Below are positions 27,282-36,404 of a stretch of 64,000 bases of DNA, piece after piece (the first letter of the stretch is position 1; the number at the start of each line of letters is the position of its first letter). Source of the DNA: an uncultured Pseudomonas sp. (GTDB taxonomy: Bacteria > Pseudomonadota > Gammaproteobacteria > Pseudomonadales > Pseudomonadaceae); the NCBI RefSeq assembly GCF_913774235.1, contig NZ_CAJYDW010000011.1:62001-126000 (forward strand), written 5' to 3'. The translations under genes were made by a program, and so were the position numbers. The notes beneath the pieces are model-generated. The model made no database searches. It had not been told where the DNA came from and saw nothing but the letters and a program-made list of their open reading frames with translations.

Positions 27282-28400
27282 ATGGGAAGCTTTGGAAATC
27301 TGGGCCGCCGCCTCGTCGCGGCCATCGCCCTGATCGGTACCACCGGTGCCGCCCACGCCGAGGTGTTGCGCATCGGCATCGCGCAGGCCGGGGGCGGCGA
27401 TCCCCCGACCTTCGGCGGGACCCCGCTGGGGGTGGTGCGCAACCAGCAACTGCTGGAAAAGGCCTTCGCCGGCACCGATACCGAGGTGCAGTGGTTCTTC
27501 TTCAAGGGCGCCGGGCCGGCGGTGAACGAAGCTCTGTCGAATCGGCAGATCGATTTCGCCTATCAGGGCGATCTGCCCCAGGTGGTGGCCCGGGCCAATG
27601 GCCTCGACACCAAGCTGCTGGTCACCCTCGGCACCCGTTCCAACGTCTACGTGGCGGTGCCCAAGGGCTCGCCGATCACCAGCATCGCCGATCTCAAGGA
27701 CAAGAAGGTCGCCATCTTCCGCGGCACCAATGGCCATCTGGTCGCCATCAACGTACTGGCCGAGCAGGGTCTGACCGAACGCGACCTCAAGGTGATCAAC
27801 CTCGACACCGGCAGCACCCAGGCAGCCCTGGCCGCCAAGGGGGTGGACGCGGCCTTCGGCGGTCTGGAACTGTTCAAGCTGCGCGACCAGGGACTGGTGG
27901 ACATCATCTACAGCACCCAGGGCCAGGACCCGCGCCTGACCCGGCAGGTGGCGCTCACCGTGCGCGGAGAGTACGAACGCGAGCACCCCGCGCAGACTCA
28001 GAAAGTGGTGGACGTGGTGGTCCAGGCGGCCAGGTGGGCCTCCGAGGAGAGCAATCGCCAGGCCCTGCTGGAGGAATGGGCCAAGTCCGGTGCCCCCTTG
28101 ACGTCCTGGCAGGCGGAGTACGCCGGGCAGTCGCTGAAGGACCGCAACTCGCCGCTGGTGGATGGCTTCGTCAAGGGCCGCTACCAGGCGGTTGCCGACC
28201 AGGCCAAGCAGGAGAAGCTGATCCGGCGACCCGTCCAACTCGATGGCTGGTTCGATACTCGCTATCTGGAGCAGGCGCTGCAACGGCAGAACCTGCAGAA
28301 CTTCTGGATCGCCTACGCCGCCGATGGGCGCACGCGCCTGCCACTGGCCCAGGCGACCCCGGACCCCATAGCGGAGGTCGCCCAGCATGAGTCGCGCTGA
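27282..28400 (+). CDS. Sulfonate/sulfate-ester ABC importer, periplasmic binding protein
   Basis: 372 residues with a Sec signal peptide cleaved after AAHA near residue 27. The body is a SsuA/TauA-type (NMT1-like) binding protein (GPAVNEALSNRQIDFAYQGDLP, KDKKVAIFRGTNGH, TGSTQAALAAKGVDAAFGG). It is longer than SsuA (~320), closer to the AtsR type. It delivers the sulfur compound to the paired permeases encoded downstream. AAGGAG is well placed before ATG. The 3' end overlaps the first permease gene by 14 bases. Confidence 0.87.
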   Translation: MGSFGNLGRRLVAAIALIGTTGAAHAEVLRIGIAQAGGGDPPTFGGTPLGVVRNQQLLEKAFAGTDTEVQWFFFKGAGPAVNEALSNRQIDFAYQGDLPQVVARANGLDTKLLVTLGTRSNVYVAVPKGSPITSIADLKDKKVAIFRGTNGHLVAINVLAEQGLTERDLKVINLDTGSTQAALAAKGVDAAFGGLELFKLRDQGLVDIIYSTQGQDPRLTRQVALTVRGEYEREHPAQTQKVVDVVVQAARWASEESNRQALLEEWAKSGAPLTSWQAEYAGQSLKDRNSPLVDGFVKGRYQAVADQAKQEKLIRRPVQLDGWFDTRYLEQALQRQNLQNFWIAYAADGRTRLPLAQATPDPIAEVAQHESR

Positions 28401-29232
28401 CGCCTTACCCTTGGCCCCCGCCGCCACGCCGACAGCGCGGCGGCCCGCCGCCCCTGCGACCCTGCATCGATGGCTATACCCTGCACTGCCCTTCGTCCTG
28501 CCACTGACGGCACTCGGCATCTGGCAACTCGGCGTGGTGCAGGGCTGGGTGTCACCCCAGGTCCTGCCGCCCCTCAGCTATGTCTACGAGACCCTGGTGG
28601 AGCTGACACGCAGTGGCGATCTCTGGCTACATGCCGGCGCCAGTCTGCAGCGGGTGTTGGTGGGCTTCCTGCTGGGTGCCGGCCTGGGAGCGCTGCTGGG
28701 CGCCGCCATGGGTCTTTCAGCGCGGCTCAGGGGGTTGTTGCTGCCCACCTTCAATGCCTTGGTACAGATCCCGGTACTGGGCTGGCTGCCCTTCGCCTTG
28801 CTGCTGTTCGGCATCGGCGAACCTCTCAAGTACGTACTCATCGCCAAGGCGGCGCTGGTCCCGGTGACCCTGGCCACCCTGCAGGTCTTCCGCGAGGCGC
28901 CCCAGGGTCTGGTCGAGGTGGCCCGGGTGAACGGCTTCAGCCAACGACAGATCATCAGCGGCGTCGTGCTCCCGGCCGGGGTCCCGACGCTCTTCACCGG
29001 ACTGCGGCTGGGCTTTACCAAGGCCTGGCTGTCACTGGTGGTGGTGGAGCTGGTGGCCTCCAGCGAAGGCCTTGGCTATCTGATCGTCTACGGCCGCCAG
29101 CTGTTCCAGCTCGACCTGGTGATGGCGGCGGTAGTGGTCGTCGGCGCCGTCGGCTACGCCATCGACCGTGGCTTCGACGCCCTCGAACGGCGACTCGGAC
29201 GGGGCTCGGCCACCAGCGGGGGTGGCGCGTGA
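28387..29232 (+). CDS. Sulfonate/sulfate-ester ABC importer, permease 1
   Basis: 281 residues of the BPD-type permease family with about six helices. The cytoplasmic EAA-like loop that docks on the ATPase is seen as EVARVNGFSQRQIISGVVLPAG near 175-195. It pairs with the second permease next door, which is not usual for SsuC/TauC systems, where one permease gene serves. The start overlaps the binding-protein gene, and the stop overlaps the next start as GTGA. Confidence 0.87.
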   Translation: MSRADALPLAPAATPTARRPAAPATLHRWLYPALPFVLPLTALGIWQLGVVQGWVSPQVLPPLSYVYETLVELTRSGDLWLHAGASLQRVLVGFLLGAGLGALLGAAMGLSARLRGLLLPTFNALVQIPVLGWLPFALLLFGIGEPLKYVLIAKAALVPVTLATLQVFREAPQGLVEVARVNGFSQRQIISGVVLPAGVPTLFTGLRLGFTKAWLSLVVVELVASSEGLGYLIVYGRQLFQLDLVMAAVVVVGAVGYAIDRGFDALERRLGRGSATSGGGA

Positions 29233-30002
29233 CCGTCCCCGGCGCAGCGCGGTCCGCACTCCCCAGCCGCGGCTGGTGGCTACCTGCCGCGGCCCTCGTC
29301 GCCTGGTGGCTGTGGACGCAACTGGACGACACGCCCTCTCCGCTGTTGGTCAGCCCCCAACGGGTGCTCGCCACCGCCTGGGACCTGCTGGCCTCAGGAC
29401 AACTCTGGCGCATGCTGGCCGCGAGTCTGGCGCGCAACCTCGCCGGCTTCGCCATCGGCACTCTGGCGGGGCTGGTACTCGGCTATCTGCTCAGCCAGTC
29501 ACGGCTGTTCGAGCGCCTGGTGGGTCCGAGCTTCAACACCTTCAAGCAGGTGTCGCTGTTCGCCTGGATTCCCTTGATCTCGGTGTGGTTCGGCCTGGGC
29601 GATGTCGCCAAGGTGGTTTTCCTATCGCTGGCGGCACTGGTGCCGGTCACCGTGCACACCTGCGACGGCCTACGCAGCGTACCGCCGCGGCTGCTGGAGG
29701 TCGCCCGGGTCTACGGCTACAGCCGGCAGCAGACGCTGCGGGAGGTGATGCTGCCGGCCGCGTTACCGACGATCTTCACCGGTCTCTATCTCGCGCTGAT
29801 CTATTCCTGGCTCGCCACCCTCGGCGCCGAATACCTACTGGTCTCCGGTGAGGGTATCGGCAATACCCTCGTCGACGGCAGCGAGCATTTCCGCATGGAC
29901 CTGGTACTGGTCGGCATGGTGGTGATCGGCCTGGTCGGCGCCGCCCTCAACCTCTTCACTCAGCGCCTGGAACGGCGCCTGCTGCGGCGCTATGGCCGCT
30001 AG
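29229..30002 (+). CDS. Sulfonate/sulfate-ester ABC importer, permease 2
   Basis: 257 residues of the same permease family as its neighbour. The docking loop is EVARVYGYSRQQTLREVMLPAAL near 160-180. The GTG start at 29229 overlaps the preceding stop (GTGA) and begins just before the first helix; the frame stays open further upstream only because of GC-rich sequence. Together the two permeases probably form a heterodimeric channel. The ATPase follows after 15 bases. Confidence 0.86.
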   Translation: MTVPGAARSALPSRGWWLPAAALVAWWLWTQLDDTPSPLLVSPQRVLATAWDLLASGQLWRMLAASLARNLAGFAIGTLAGLVLGYLLSQSRLFERLVGPSFNTFKQVSLFAWIPLISVWFGLGDVAKVVFLSLAALVPVTVHTCDGLRSVPPRLLEVARVYGYSRQQTLREVMLPAALPTIFTGLYLALIYSWLATLGAEYLLVSGEGIGNTLVDGSEHFRMDLVLVGMVVIGLVGAALNLFTQRLERRLLRRYGR

Positions 30003-30017
30003 CCGCAAGGAGATCCC

Positions 30018-30779
30018 ATGACCCTCGCCATCGACCACGTCAGCAAGAGCTTCGTCGATCCACGCCGCCCTACTGGTGCGCTCCAGGTATTGCAGGACAT
30101 CCGCCTGGATGTCGCGCCGGGCGAGTTCATCAGCATCGTCGGCGCCAGCGGCTGCGGCAAATCCACCCTGCTGAGCCTCATCCTCGGCCTCGACGACGAT
30201 TATCAGGGCAGTATCCAGCTCGATGGCCAGCCCGTCATCGGCACCGGCCTCGAGCGCGGCATCGTATTCCAGGATCACCGGCTGTTCCCCTGGCTGAATG
30301 TGGAGCAAAACGTCGCGGTGGGCCTCCGCAACGCTCCCCTGAGCGCGGCCGAAAAAGCCGAGCGTGTCTGGGATCACCTACGGCTGGTCGGCCTGGAAGG
30401 CTTCGCCGCCGCCTATCCGCACCAGATCTCCGGTGGCATGGCACAACGCGTGGCGATCGCCCGCGGCCTGGTCAATCGCCCCCGGGTACTGCTGCTGGAC
30501 GAGCCCTTCGGCGCCCTGGACGCCCTCACCCGTACCCGACTGCAGCACGAATTGCAGCGTATCTGGCAGCGCGAAGGTACGACCATGCTGCTGGTGACCC
30601 ACGACGTCGACGAAGCGGTCTTCCTCGGCGACCGGGTAGTGGTCATGGAGCCCCACCCCGGCCGCATTCGCCGCATCGTCGAGATCGACCTGCCTCGTCC
30701 CCGCCATCGCAGTGACGCGGCCTTCCTCGCCCTGCGCGATGACGTCCTCGCCGACTTCGTCGACCCCGATTTCCATTGA
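30018..30779 (+). CDS. Sulfonate/sulfate-ester ABC importer, ATPase
   Basis: 253 residues with all ABC motifs: Walker A GASGCGKST near 42, the Q-loop in VFQDHRLFPW, signature ISGGMAQRVAIARG, Walker B LLLDEPFGALD and the switch His in LLVTHDVDEA. It energises the two preceding permeases. AAGGAG lies nine bases before ATG. It is most like SsuB/TauB/AtsC ATPases, in keeping with the operon. Confidence 0.92.
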   Translation: MTLAIDHVSKSFVDPRRPTGALQVLQDIRLDVAPGEFISIVGASGCGKSTLLSLILGLDDDYQGSIQLDGQPVIGTGLERGIVFQDHRLFPWLNVEQNVAVGLRNAPLSAAEKAERVWDHLRLVGLEGFAAAYPHQISGGMAQRVAIARGLVNRPRVLLLDEPFGALDALTRTRLQHELQRIWQREGTTMLLVTHDVDEAVFLGDRVVVMEPHPGRIRRIVEIDLPRPRHRSDAAFLALRDDVLADFVDPDFH

Positions 30780-30804
30780 AACGACCAGAAGGACCCTGCC
30801 ACGC

Positions 30805-32028
30805 ATGACCGTCATTTCCTCCGGCTGGGGCGCCGGCCCCTCCCCTCGCCATGCCGAACTCTCGGCCCGTTTTCGCCCCCTGTTCCAGCGCATCCGCGCT
30901 GGCGCCATCGAACGCGAGGTGCAGCGTCGCCTGCCCGTCGAGGAACTGGACTGGCTCAAGACCTCAGGCTTCACCGCACTGCGCCTGCCCGTCGAGCACG
31001 GCGGCGCGGGCGTCACCCTGCCGGAACTGTTCGCCTTGCTCATCGAACTGGGCGAAGCCGACTCGAACCTGGTCCAGGCGCTGCGCGGCCACATGGGCTT
31101 CGTCGAGGGCCTGTTGAACAGCGACAACGCCGCCCGCCGCACCCGATGGTTCGCCCGCATCGCCGCCGGCGAGACCCTCGGCCCCGCGTCCAGCGAGGTG
31201 GGCGACGCCCGCCGTGCCGAATTCAGCACCCGCCTGCGGCGCGACGGCGACCTGTTGCTGCTCTCGGGCACCAAGTTCTACACCACCGGCTCGCTGTATG
31301 CCGACTGGATCGACGTAGGCGCTACCGACGACGCCGGCAACCGCGTCATGGCCACGGTCCGGCGCGACGCCCCTGGCGTGGAGGTGGTGGACGACTGGAA
31401 TGGCTTTGGCCAGACCCTCACCGCCAGCGGTACCGCGACCTTCACCAACGTGCGGGTAGCGCCGGAGGATGTGGTGGCGGTAGGTGAACGCTTTCGCTAT
31501 TCGCCGGGCTTCTTCCAGGTCTTCCACCTGGCCAATCTCGCCGGCATGGGGCGTGCGATGAGTGACGAGGTCGCCGCGGCGGTGGCGGCCCGCACCCGCA
31601 CCTTCACCATCGGCAACGCCGACCGGGTCAGCCAGGACCCGCAGGTCCTCGAGGTGGTGGGCAAGGTACGCAGCGCCGCCTACTGCGCCGGGGTGATCAC
31701 CCTCAAGACCGCCGAGGCACTGCAGCGGGTGTACGACCTGCGCCACGCGGATGACCAGGCCGCCGAGGATCAGGCAGTGGCTCTGGCGGAGCTGGAAGTC
31801 TGCCAGGCGCTGAACGTGGTCACGGATCTCATCATCGATGCCTCCGGGCGGCTATTCGATGCCCTGGGCGCCTCGGCGACCCTCAGACCCCAGGGGCTGG
31901 ATCGCTTCTGGCGCAATGCCCGCACCCTCGCCTCGCACAATCCGCGCATCTACAAGGATCGGATCGTCGGCGACTTCGCGGTCAACGGGACCGCGCCGCC
32001 ACCCCAGTGGAAGATCGGCGTGGCCTGA
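30805..32028 (+). CDS. SfnB-like flavoprotein (acyl-CoA dehydrogenase fold)
   Basis: 407 residues with the acyl-CoA dehydrogenase fold: an N-terminal helical domain, a central FAD-binding beta domain (GPASSEVGDARRAEFS, GTKFYTTGSLYADWIDV, GQTLTASGTATF), and a C-terminal helical domain. It lacks the usual catalytic Glu context of true acyl-CoA dehydrogenases and resembles the SfnB/DszC group, which with reduced flavin handle organosulfur compounds in sulfur starvation. ATG 30805 is chosen; the open frame further upstream overlaps the ATPase. Its place in the operon fits desulfurisation of the imported compound. Confidence 0.8.
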   Translation: MTVISSGWGAGPSPRHAELSARFRPLFQRIRAGAIEREVQRRLPVEELDWLKTSGFTALRLPVEHGGAGVTLPELFALLIELGEADSNLVQALRGHMGFVEGLLNSDNAARRTRWFARIAAGETLGPASSEVGDARRAEFSTRLRRDGDLLLLSGTKFYTTGSLYADWIDVGATDDAGNRVMATVRRDAPGVEVVDDWNGFGQTLTASGTATFTNVRVAPEDVVAVGERFRYSPGFFQVFHLANLAGMGRAMSDEVAAAVAARTRTFTIGNADRVSQDPQVLEVVGKVRSAAYCAGVITLKTAEALQRVYDLRHADDQAAEDQAVALAELEVCQALNVVTDLIIDASGRLFDALGASATLRPQGLDRFWRNARTLASHNPRIYKDRIVGDFAVNGTAPPPQWKIGVA

Positions 32029-32147
32029 GGCAGAGGCGCTTCGGTGGTCGCGCCAACCGCCGAAGCGCACTCCAGAGCCGACCAAGGCGCTACTCGCCCA
32101 GACCGCCGATGCAGTAAGCTCCCAGGCTTTCCCGAAGGAGTGGCGTC

Positions 32148-32282
32148 ATGGACAATTCCCGCAGCAATCGTCAGGTCATGTGGAAGGCGATCAAGGACCC
32201 GCGCTTCATCCCCGTGGTGGTAGCCGTGGTCTGTATCGTGCTGTTCTTCGTCCTCGGCCTGGTCGACGTCCTGGGCAACTGA
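32148..32282 (+). CDS. 44-residue single-pass membrane protein
   Basis: A small gene with a good ribosome site (GAAGGAG, eight bases before ATG). The product starts with a basic hydrophilic segment (MDNSRSNRQVMWKAIKDPRF) followed by one long hydrophobic helix (IPVVVAVVCIVLFFVLGLV) and a short acidic end. It lies 119 bases after the SfnB-like gene and converges on tauD. No family is recognised. It could be an accessory to the preceding transporter or an independent small membrane protein. Confidence 0.7.
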   Translation: MDNSRSNRQVMWKAIKDPRFIPVVVAVVCIVLFFVLGLVDVLGN

Positions 32283-32331
32283 CGCCCATCGCCTCCGCCG
32301 CTGCCAGGTCAGCGACCCAGCAGCCCTGCCT

Positions 32332-33183
32332 TCAGATCGCTTCCCGCGGCCCTCGCGGCCGATCACCGAGGATGGTCGCCCGATGCATCACGCGCCGCTG
32401 GGGACGATAGTCGTCACAGGCGTAGTGCTGGGTGATGCGATTGTCCCAGAAGGCCAGATCCCCAACCCGCCACTGCCAGCGCACCTGGAATTCCGGTCGC
32501 GCGGCATGGGCGAACAGCAGCCGCAACAGGGCATCGCTCTCGCTCTCCGTCAGCTCGACGATGCGGGTGGTGAAGCCCTCGCTGACGAACAACCCCTTCG
32601 CCCCGGTTTCCGGGTGTACCCGCACCAGCGGATGGCGAACGGGCGGATTGGCCGCCCGCGCCGCGTTGAAGCGTTCCAGGGCGTCCGGAGTCTGGCCGAA
32701 GCGTTCCAGAGGGAAGGACTTGCTCAGGTCGTGCCAGGCACTTAGGCCCTCGAGCAGCTCGCGGATAGGCGCGGACAAGGCAGCGTAGGCCGCCGAGTTG
32801 CTCGCCCAGAGGGTATCGCCGCCATAGGGCGGCAACTGCCGGGCACTGAGCAGCGAGCCCAGCGGCGGTGTCTGGATGAAGCTGACGTCGGTGTGCCAGA
32901 GGGCGTTATCGCGCAGGTCGTTGAGTTCGGTGTCCAGCACCAGGATTTCCGGCTGCTCGGGGTGCTTGGGATAGATCGGATGGATGTGCAGGTCACCGAA
33001 ACGCGCGGCCACATCCCGCTGTTGGCGCGGCGTGAGCAACTGGTCGCGGAGGAACAGCACCTGATGCTCTAACAGCCCCTGGTGCAGCGCCGCGTGACTC
33101 GTGGCGGTCAGGGGCTCGCGCAGATCCAGGCCGTGGACAAGGGCGCCCAGCGCCGGACTGAGACGTTCGAAGGTAATGGTCAT
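32332..33183 (-). CDS. tauD: Taurine dioxygenase
   Basis: 283 residues, the size of E. coli TauD. The iron ligands are His and Asp in [13 protein letters not shown] near 100 and the distal His in [11 protein letters not shown] near 255, with the 2-oxoglutarate Arg in RRVMHRATI. It hydroxylates taurine, which falls apart to sulfite and aminoacetaldehyde. The start at [10 protein letters not shown] is preceded by GAGGAG. It is last in tauABCD and about 30% to 40% like the dioxygenase at 26349 by eye, so the two probably differ in substrate. Confidence 0.92.
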   Translation of the reverse strand: MTITFERLSPALGALVHGLDLREPLTATSHAALHQGLLEHQVLFLRDQLLTPRQQRDVAARFGDLHIHPIYPKHPEQPEILVLDTELNDLRDNALWHTDVSFIQTPPLGSLLSARQLPPYGGDTLWASNSAAYAALSAPIRELLEGLSAWHDLSKSFPLERFGQTPDALERFNAARAANPPVRHPLVRVHPETGAKGLFVSEGFTTRIVELTESESDALLRLLFAHAARPEFQVRWQWRVGDLAFWDNRITQHYACDDYRPQRRVMHRATILGDRPRGPREAI

Positions 33184-33194
33184 CTGGTTGCTCC

Positions 33195-34010
33195 TCACTT
33201 CCAGCCGGCGTAGCGCCGCTGCAAGGCGCGCAAGCCGAGTTCGATGGATAGGGCGATGCTGGCGATCAGCAGGATGCCTACCACCACCACGTCGGTGGCC
33301 ATGAATTGGGCGGCCGACTGCACCATGAAACCGAGGCCACGGTTGGCGGCGATCAGCTCGGCGGCCACCAGCGTCGACCAGCCCACCCCAAGGGCGATCC
33401 GCAGACCGGTGAGGATGTCCGGCAAGGCGCTGGGCAGGATGACGTGGCGGACCACCTGGCCTCGTGAGGCGCCCAGGCAACGCACCGCCTGGATGCGGGC
33501 ACGATCGACCCGGCGCACCCCGCCCACGGTGGCGATCAGCAGCGGGGCGAACAGTGCCAGGTAGATCAGCAGCACCTTGGACAGCTCGCCGATGCCGAAC
33601 CAGATCACCATGAGCGGCAGGTAGGCCAGCGGCGGAATCGGTCGATAGAACTCCACCAGCGGGTCCAGGGCGGCGTTCAGCGTCGGGTTGAGGCCCATGG
33701 CGATACCCAGGGGCACCGCGGTGAGCACGGCCGCGAACAGCGCGGCGAGCACCCGCAGCAGACTGGTGCCCAGGTGCTGCCAGAGGCTCGCATCCAGGTA
33801 GCCGTCGGCGAGCAGTCCCTGCAGCGCCACGACCAACTGCTCGGGAGACGGCAGGAACAGTGTGTCCACCCAGCCGAAGTGGGTCGCGCTCCACCAGAGC
33901 ACCAGCACGGCGGCCAGGGTGCCAAGGGCGGCGACGCGGCGGCGGTCCAGCGGGAAACGGCGTTTTTCCCGCAGCGCCTGGGCCGGGGTGGTCAGGGTGT
34001 CAGAGGACAT
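33195..34010 (-). CDS. tauC: Taurine ABC importer permease
   Basis: 271 residues with about six helices and the docking loop [23 protein letters not shown] near 175-195. ATG 34010 fits the family length; a longer frame runs back through the ATPase gene. It overlaps tauB by 11 bases and is followed by tauD after 11 bases, so tauBCD are translated as a block. A single permease gene is present, so the channel is a homodimer, unlike the system at 28387-30002. Confidence 0.92.
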   Translation of the reverse strand: MSSDTLTTPAQALREKRRFPLDRRRVAALGTLAAVLVLWWSATHFGWVDTLFLPSPEQLVVALQGLLADGYLDASLWQHLGTSLLRVLAALFAAVLTAVPLGIAMGLNPTLNAALDPLVEFYRPIPPLAYLPLMVIWFGIGELSKVLLIYLALFAPLLIATVGGVRRVDRARIQAVRCLGASRGQVVRHVILPSALPDILTGLRIALGVGWSTLVAAELIAANRGLGFMVQSAAQFMATDVVVVGILLIASIALSIELGLRALQRRYAGWK

Positions 34011-34788
34011 GGTCGGGTGTCTCCTGTAGAAAGAGGTCGAGAAGTTCCTGGCGCAACAGAGCGAAGCGCGGATCGGCCTTGATCTCGCGGACCGGTTCAC
34101 CGGCCAGGTAGCGCCGCGAGAACGGCACGTCCAGGCGTCGGACGACCCGTGCCGGCGGGCCATCCAGCACCAGCAGTTCGGTGGCCAGGAACAGGGCTTC
34201 GTCGACGCTGTGGGTGATCAGGAACAGCCCCTTGCCGGCGCGCTTCCACACCTCCAGCAGCAGCACCTGCATGCGCTCACGGGTCAGGGCATCGAGGGCA
34301 CCGAAGGGTTCGTCCAACAGCAGGAAATCCGGGTCCACCGCCAGGGCACGCGCCAGTCCAAGGCGCTGGCGCTGACCGCCGGAGAGCTCGCCGACGGCAT
34401 GCTCACCGTGCTGCGCCAGTCCTACCAGCTCGAGCATCTCCTGCGCCTTGCGCTCCCGTTCGGCCCGTGCCAGACCGCGCAGGCGCAGACCGAGGGCGAC
34501 ATTCTCCCGGGCATTGAGCCAGGGCATCAGGGCATCGTCCTGGAACACCACCCCGCGTTCACCACCCGGCCCCTCCAGGGTGCGTCCATCGAGCTGCACC
34601 CGTCCGCCATCCAGCCGCTGGAAGCCAGCGAGGACGTTGAGCAGGCTGGACTTGCCGCACCCTGATGGACCCAGCACCACCAGGGCGGCGCCCTTGGCGA
34701 TGGAGAGATCGAGCTGTTGCAGAATGGGTTGCGTCCGGCCAGCGCGGACGAATGCGAGGCTGGCCTGTTCCAGGCTGAGTCGACTCAT
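34000..34788 (-). CDS. tauB: Taurine ABC importer ATPase
   Basis: 262 residues with Walker A GPSGCGKSS, signature LSGGQRQRLGLARAL, Walker B LLLDEPFGALD and switch His LITHSVDEA. TauB-like C-terminal extension is present. It powers taurine uptake. A terminator-like hairpin stands between it and tauA upstream, probably lowering its expression relative to the binding protein. Confidence 0.92.
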   Translation of the reverse strand: MSRLSLEQASLAFVRAGRTQPILQQLDLSIAKGAALVVLGPSGCGKSSLLNVLAGFQRLDGGRVQLDGRTLEGPGGERGVVFQDDALMPWLNARENVALGLRLRGLARAERERKAQEMLELVGLAQHGEHAVGELSGGQRQRLGLARALAVDPDFLLLDEPFGALDALTRERMQVLLLEVWKRAGKGLFLITHSVDEALFLATELLVLDGPPARVVRRLDVPFSRRYLAGEPVREIKADPRFALLRQELLDLFLQETPDHVL

Positions 34789-34808
34789 GACCGGCTCCTG
34801 TCGAAAGG

Positions 34809-34833
34809 AAAAAAAGCCCCTCCGAAGAGGGGC
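34809..34833 (-). terminator. Hairpin with T-tract between tauA and tauB
   Basis: On the minus strand GCCCCTC, TTCG loop, GAGGGGC makes a perfect 7-bp stem capped by a stable UUCG tetraloop and followed by seven T. It is a textbook rho-independent terminator placed inside the tau operon. Partial readthrough would give more TauA than TauBCD. Confidence 0.85.
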
Positions 34834-34860
34834 GAGTCGTGGCGTGAAGAGGGGTGACTA

Positions 34861-35847
34861 TCACTGGGCCTTGCGGACGTAGTCGGCGCTCACATAGGGC
34901 GAGTAGTCGTCGAGCACCGTGGGAATGCGCTTCTGTTCCTTGAGGAATTCCGCGGTCCTGGCGATGGCCTTGGCCGTGCCGCCGCCGAGCAACTCTGGGC
35001 CGAGCTGGGCTTGGGCATCCGGGTAGCGCGAACCGGCTAGCAACTCGGGAATGTCGGCAGCGTCGGCGCCAGTGAGGCGGGCGATCTTCTTCGCCTGCGC
35101 CGAATCCGGGCCCCACTGCTTGCCATGGGCCTGGTAGTCGGCGAAGGCGTCGAGGGTGACCTTGGCGAACTGGCTAACGATCTCGGGATGCGTCTCGGCG
35201 AAGTCCTTGCGGGCGACCCAGACCTCGAAGGTGGGGGCGCCCCAGGCACCCACCTGGGCGGCATCGGCGAGCACCTTGCCGTTCTTCTTGATCTCGCCCA
35301 GAGCGGGAGACCAGACGAAGGCGCCATCGATGTCACCCCGCCGCCAGGCCGCGGCGATCTCGGTGGGGTTGAGGTTGACGATCTTCACCTTGGTGGGATC
35401 GACGCCCCAATGCTTGAGGGCGCCCAGCAGGCTGTAGTGCGAGGTGGACACGAAGGGCGTGGCGATGGTCTTGCCCACCAGTTGTTCGGGCTTGTCGATG
35501 CCGCTGCCGTTGCGCACCACCAGTGCCTCGGCGGAATCGATCTGCGCCGAGACGATGAAGGTCACCAACGGCAGCTTGCGCGAGGTGGCGGCGGCCAGTG
35601 GGCTGGAGCCGAGGTTGCCGATCTGCACATCGCCGGACGCCAGGGCAGCGACCACTTCCGGGCCACTGTTGAAGCGCCGCCAGTCGATCCGCTGACCGAT
35701 GGCCTTGTCGTACAGGCCATCGGCCTGGGCCACCTTGGAGGGACCGACACCGGTCTGGTAGCCGATTACCAGATCGGCGGCCTGGGCCTGACCGACCAGC
35801 GCCAAGGCGCTCACCGCGAGCACCAGGGATTTGATGAGGGAATTCAC
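34861..35847 (-). CDS. tauA: Taurine ABC importer periplasmic binding protein
   Basis: 328 residues with a Sec signal peptide (LVLAVSALALVGQAQA, cleavage near residue 23). The mature part has the TauA/SsuA pattern DLVIGYQTGVGPSKVAQADG, LASGDVQIGNLGSSPLAAA and RRGDIDGAFVWSPAL. It binds taurine in the periplasm and passes it to TauBC. First gene of the minus-strand tau operon; the 185-bp gap upstream is AT-rich near 35920-35960 and should hold the promoter. Confidence 0.92.
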   Translation of the reverse strand: MNSLIKSLVLAVSALALVGQAQAADLVIGYQTGVGPSKVAQADGLYDKAIGQRIDWRRFNSGPEVVAALASGDVQIGNLGSSPLAAATSRKLPLVTFIVSAQIDSAEALVVRNGSGIDKPEQLVGKTIATPFVSTSHYSLLGALKHWGVDPTKVKIVNLNPTEIAAAWRRGDIDGAFVWSPALGEIKKNGKVLADAAQVGAWGAPTFEVWVARKDFAETHPEIVSQFAKVTLDAFADYQAHGKQWGPDSAQAKKIARLTGADAADIPELLAGSRYPDAQAQLGPELLGGGTAKAIARTAEFLKEQKRIPTVLDDYSPYVSADYVRKAQ

Positions 35848-36032
35848 TTGAAGCCTCCTTGTCCAGCGCCCGTGGGGCGCCTGATGCGTCGTAGCGACGC
35901 GAGCTGGAGGCCAAGCTAAACGATCTAAGGATTGGAAAATAAATAACGAAATGGAATCAGCTTAGGCACTGCGATTTCTCCTGCACAGACCCCAATCACC
36001 TCGGGGTCCACCAGGACGAACCGCGGGAGGAC

Positions 36033-36404
36033 TCAGGCCTTGCGCTGATTCAGGAAACGGAAGCAACCCGCCAGCAGGTCATCGAAACGCCAGGGCTTGG
36101 GAAGATAGTGGATGTCCGGCGCGCGCTCGGGCTGCAGCTCTTCGAAATAGCCCGATGAAACGATGATGGGCAGACCGGGCAACTGCTGCTTGACGCGCCG
36201 TGCCAATTCGAGACCGTCGATTGCGCCGGGCATGCGGACGTCGGTGATCAGCAGATCGGGGACTGGTCGCGCGGTCGACAGATGTTCCCAGGCTTGATCC
36301 GCGGTGCCGAAGGTCCGCACCTCGAAGCCTTCGCCTTCGAGCACTTCTTCCATCAACCCGAGCAACATGTTCTCGTCTTCGACGACCACTACCACTGGTT
36401 TCAT
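36033..36404 (-). CDS. Stand-alone response regulator receiver
   Basis: 123 residues, only a CheY-like receiver. The acidic pocket is VVVEDENM, the phospho-acceptor Asp is in DLLITDVRMPG near 54, and the conserved Lys is in YLPKPWRFDDL. No output domain is attached, so it must act by binding a partner such as a hybrid kinase or phosphotransfer protein. No kinase is next to it. It precedes an inverted repeat GACCCC/GGGGTC at 35988-36008, which lacks a T-tract. Confidence 0.88.
   Translation of the reverse strand: MKPVVVVVEDENMLLGLMEEVLEGEGFEVRTFGTADQAWEHLSTARPVPDLLITDVRMPGAIDGLELARRVKQQLPGLPIIVSSGYFEELQPERAPDIHYLPKPWRFDDLLAGCFRFLNQRKA

Noticed and set aside
26412-28520. Minus-strand frame of 702 codons opposite the TauD-like and binding-protein genes
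   Set aside because: Antisense to two clear genes with conserved motifs; no recognisable domain or start signal.
35988-36008. GACCCC/GGGGTC inverted repeat as a terminator of the receiver gene
   Set aside because: Nine-base loop, six-base stem and no T-tract on the minus strand.
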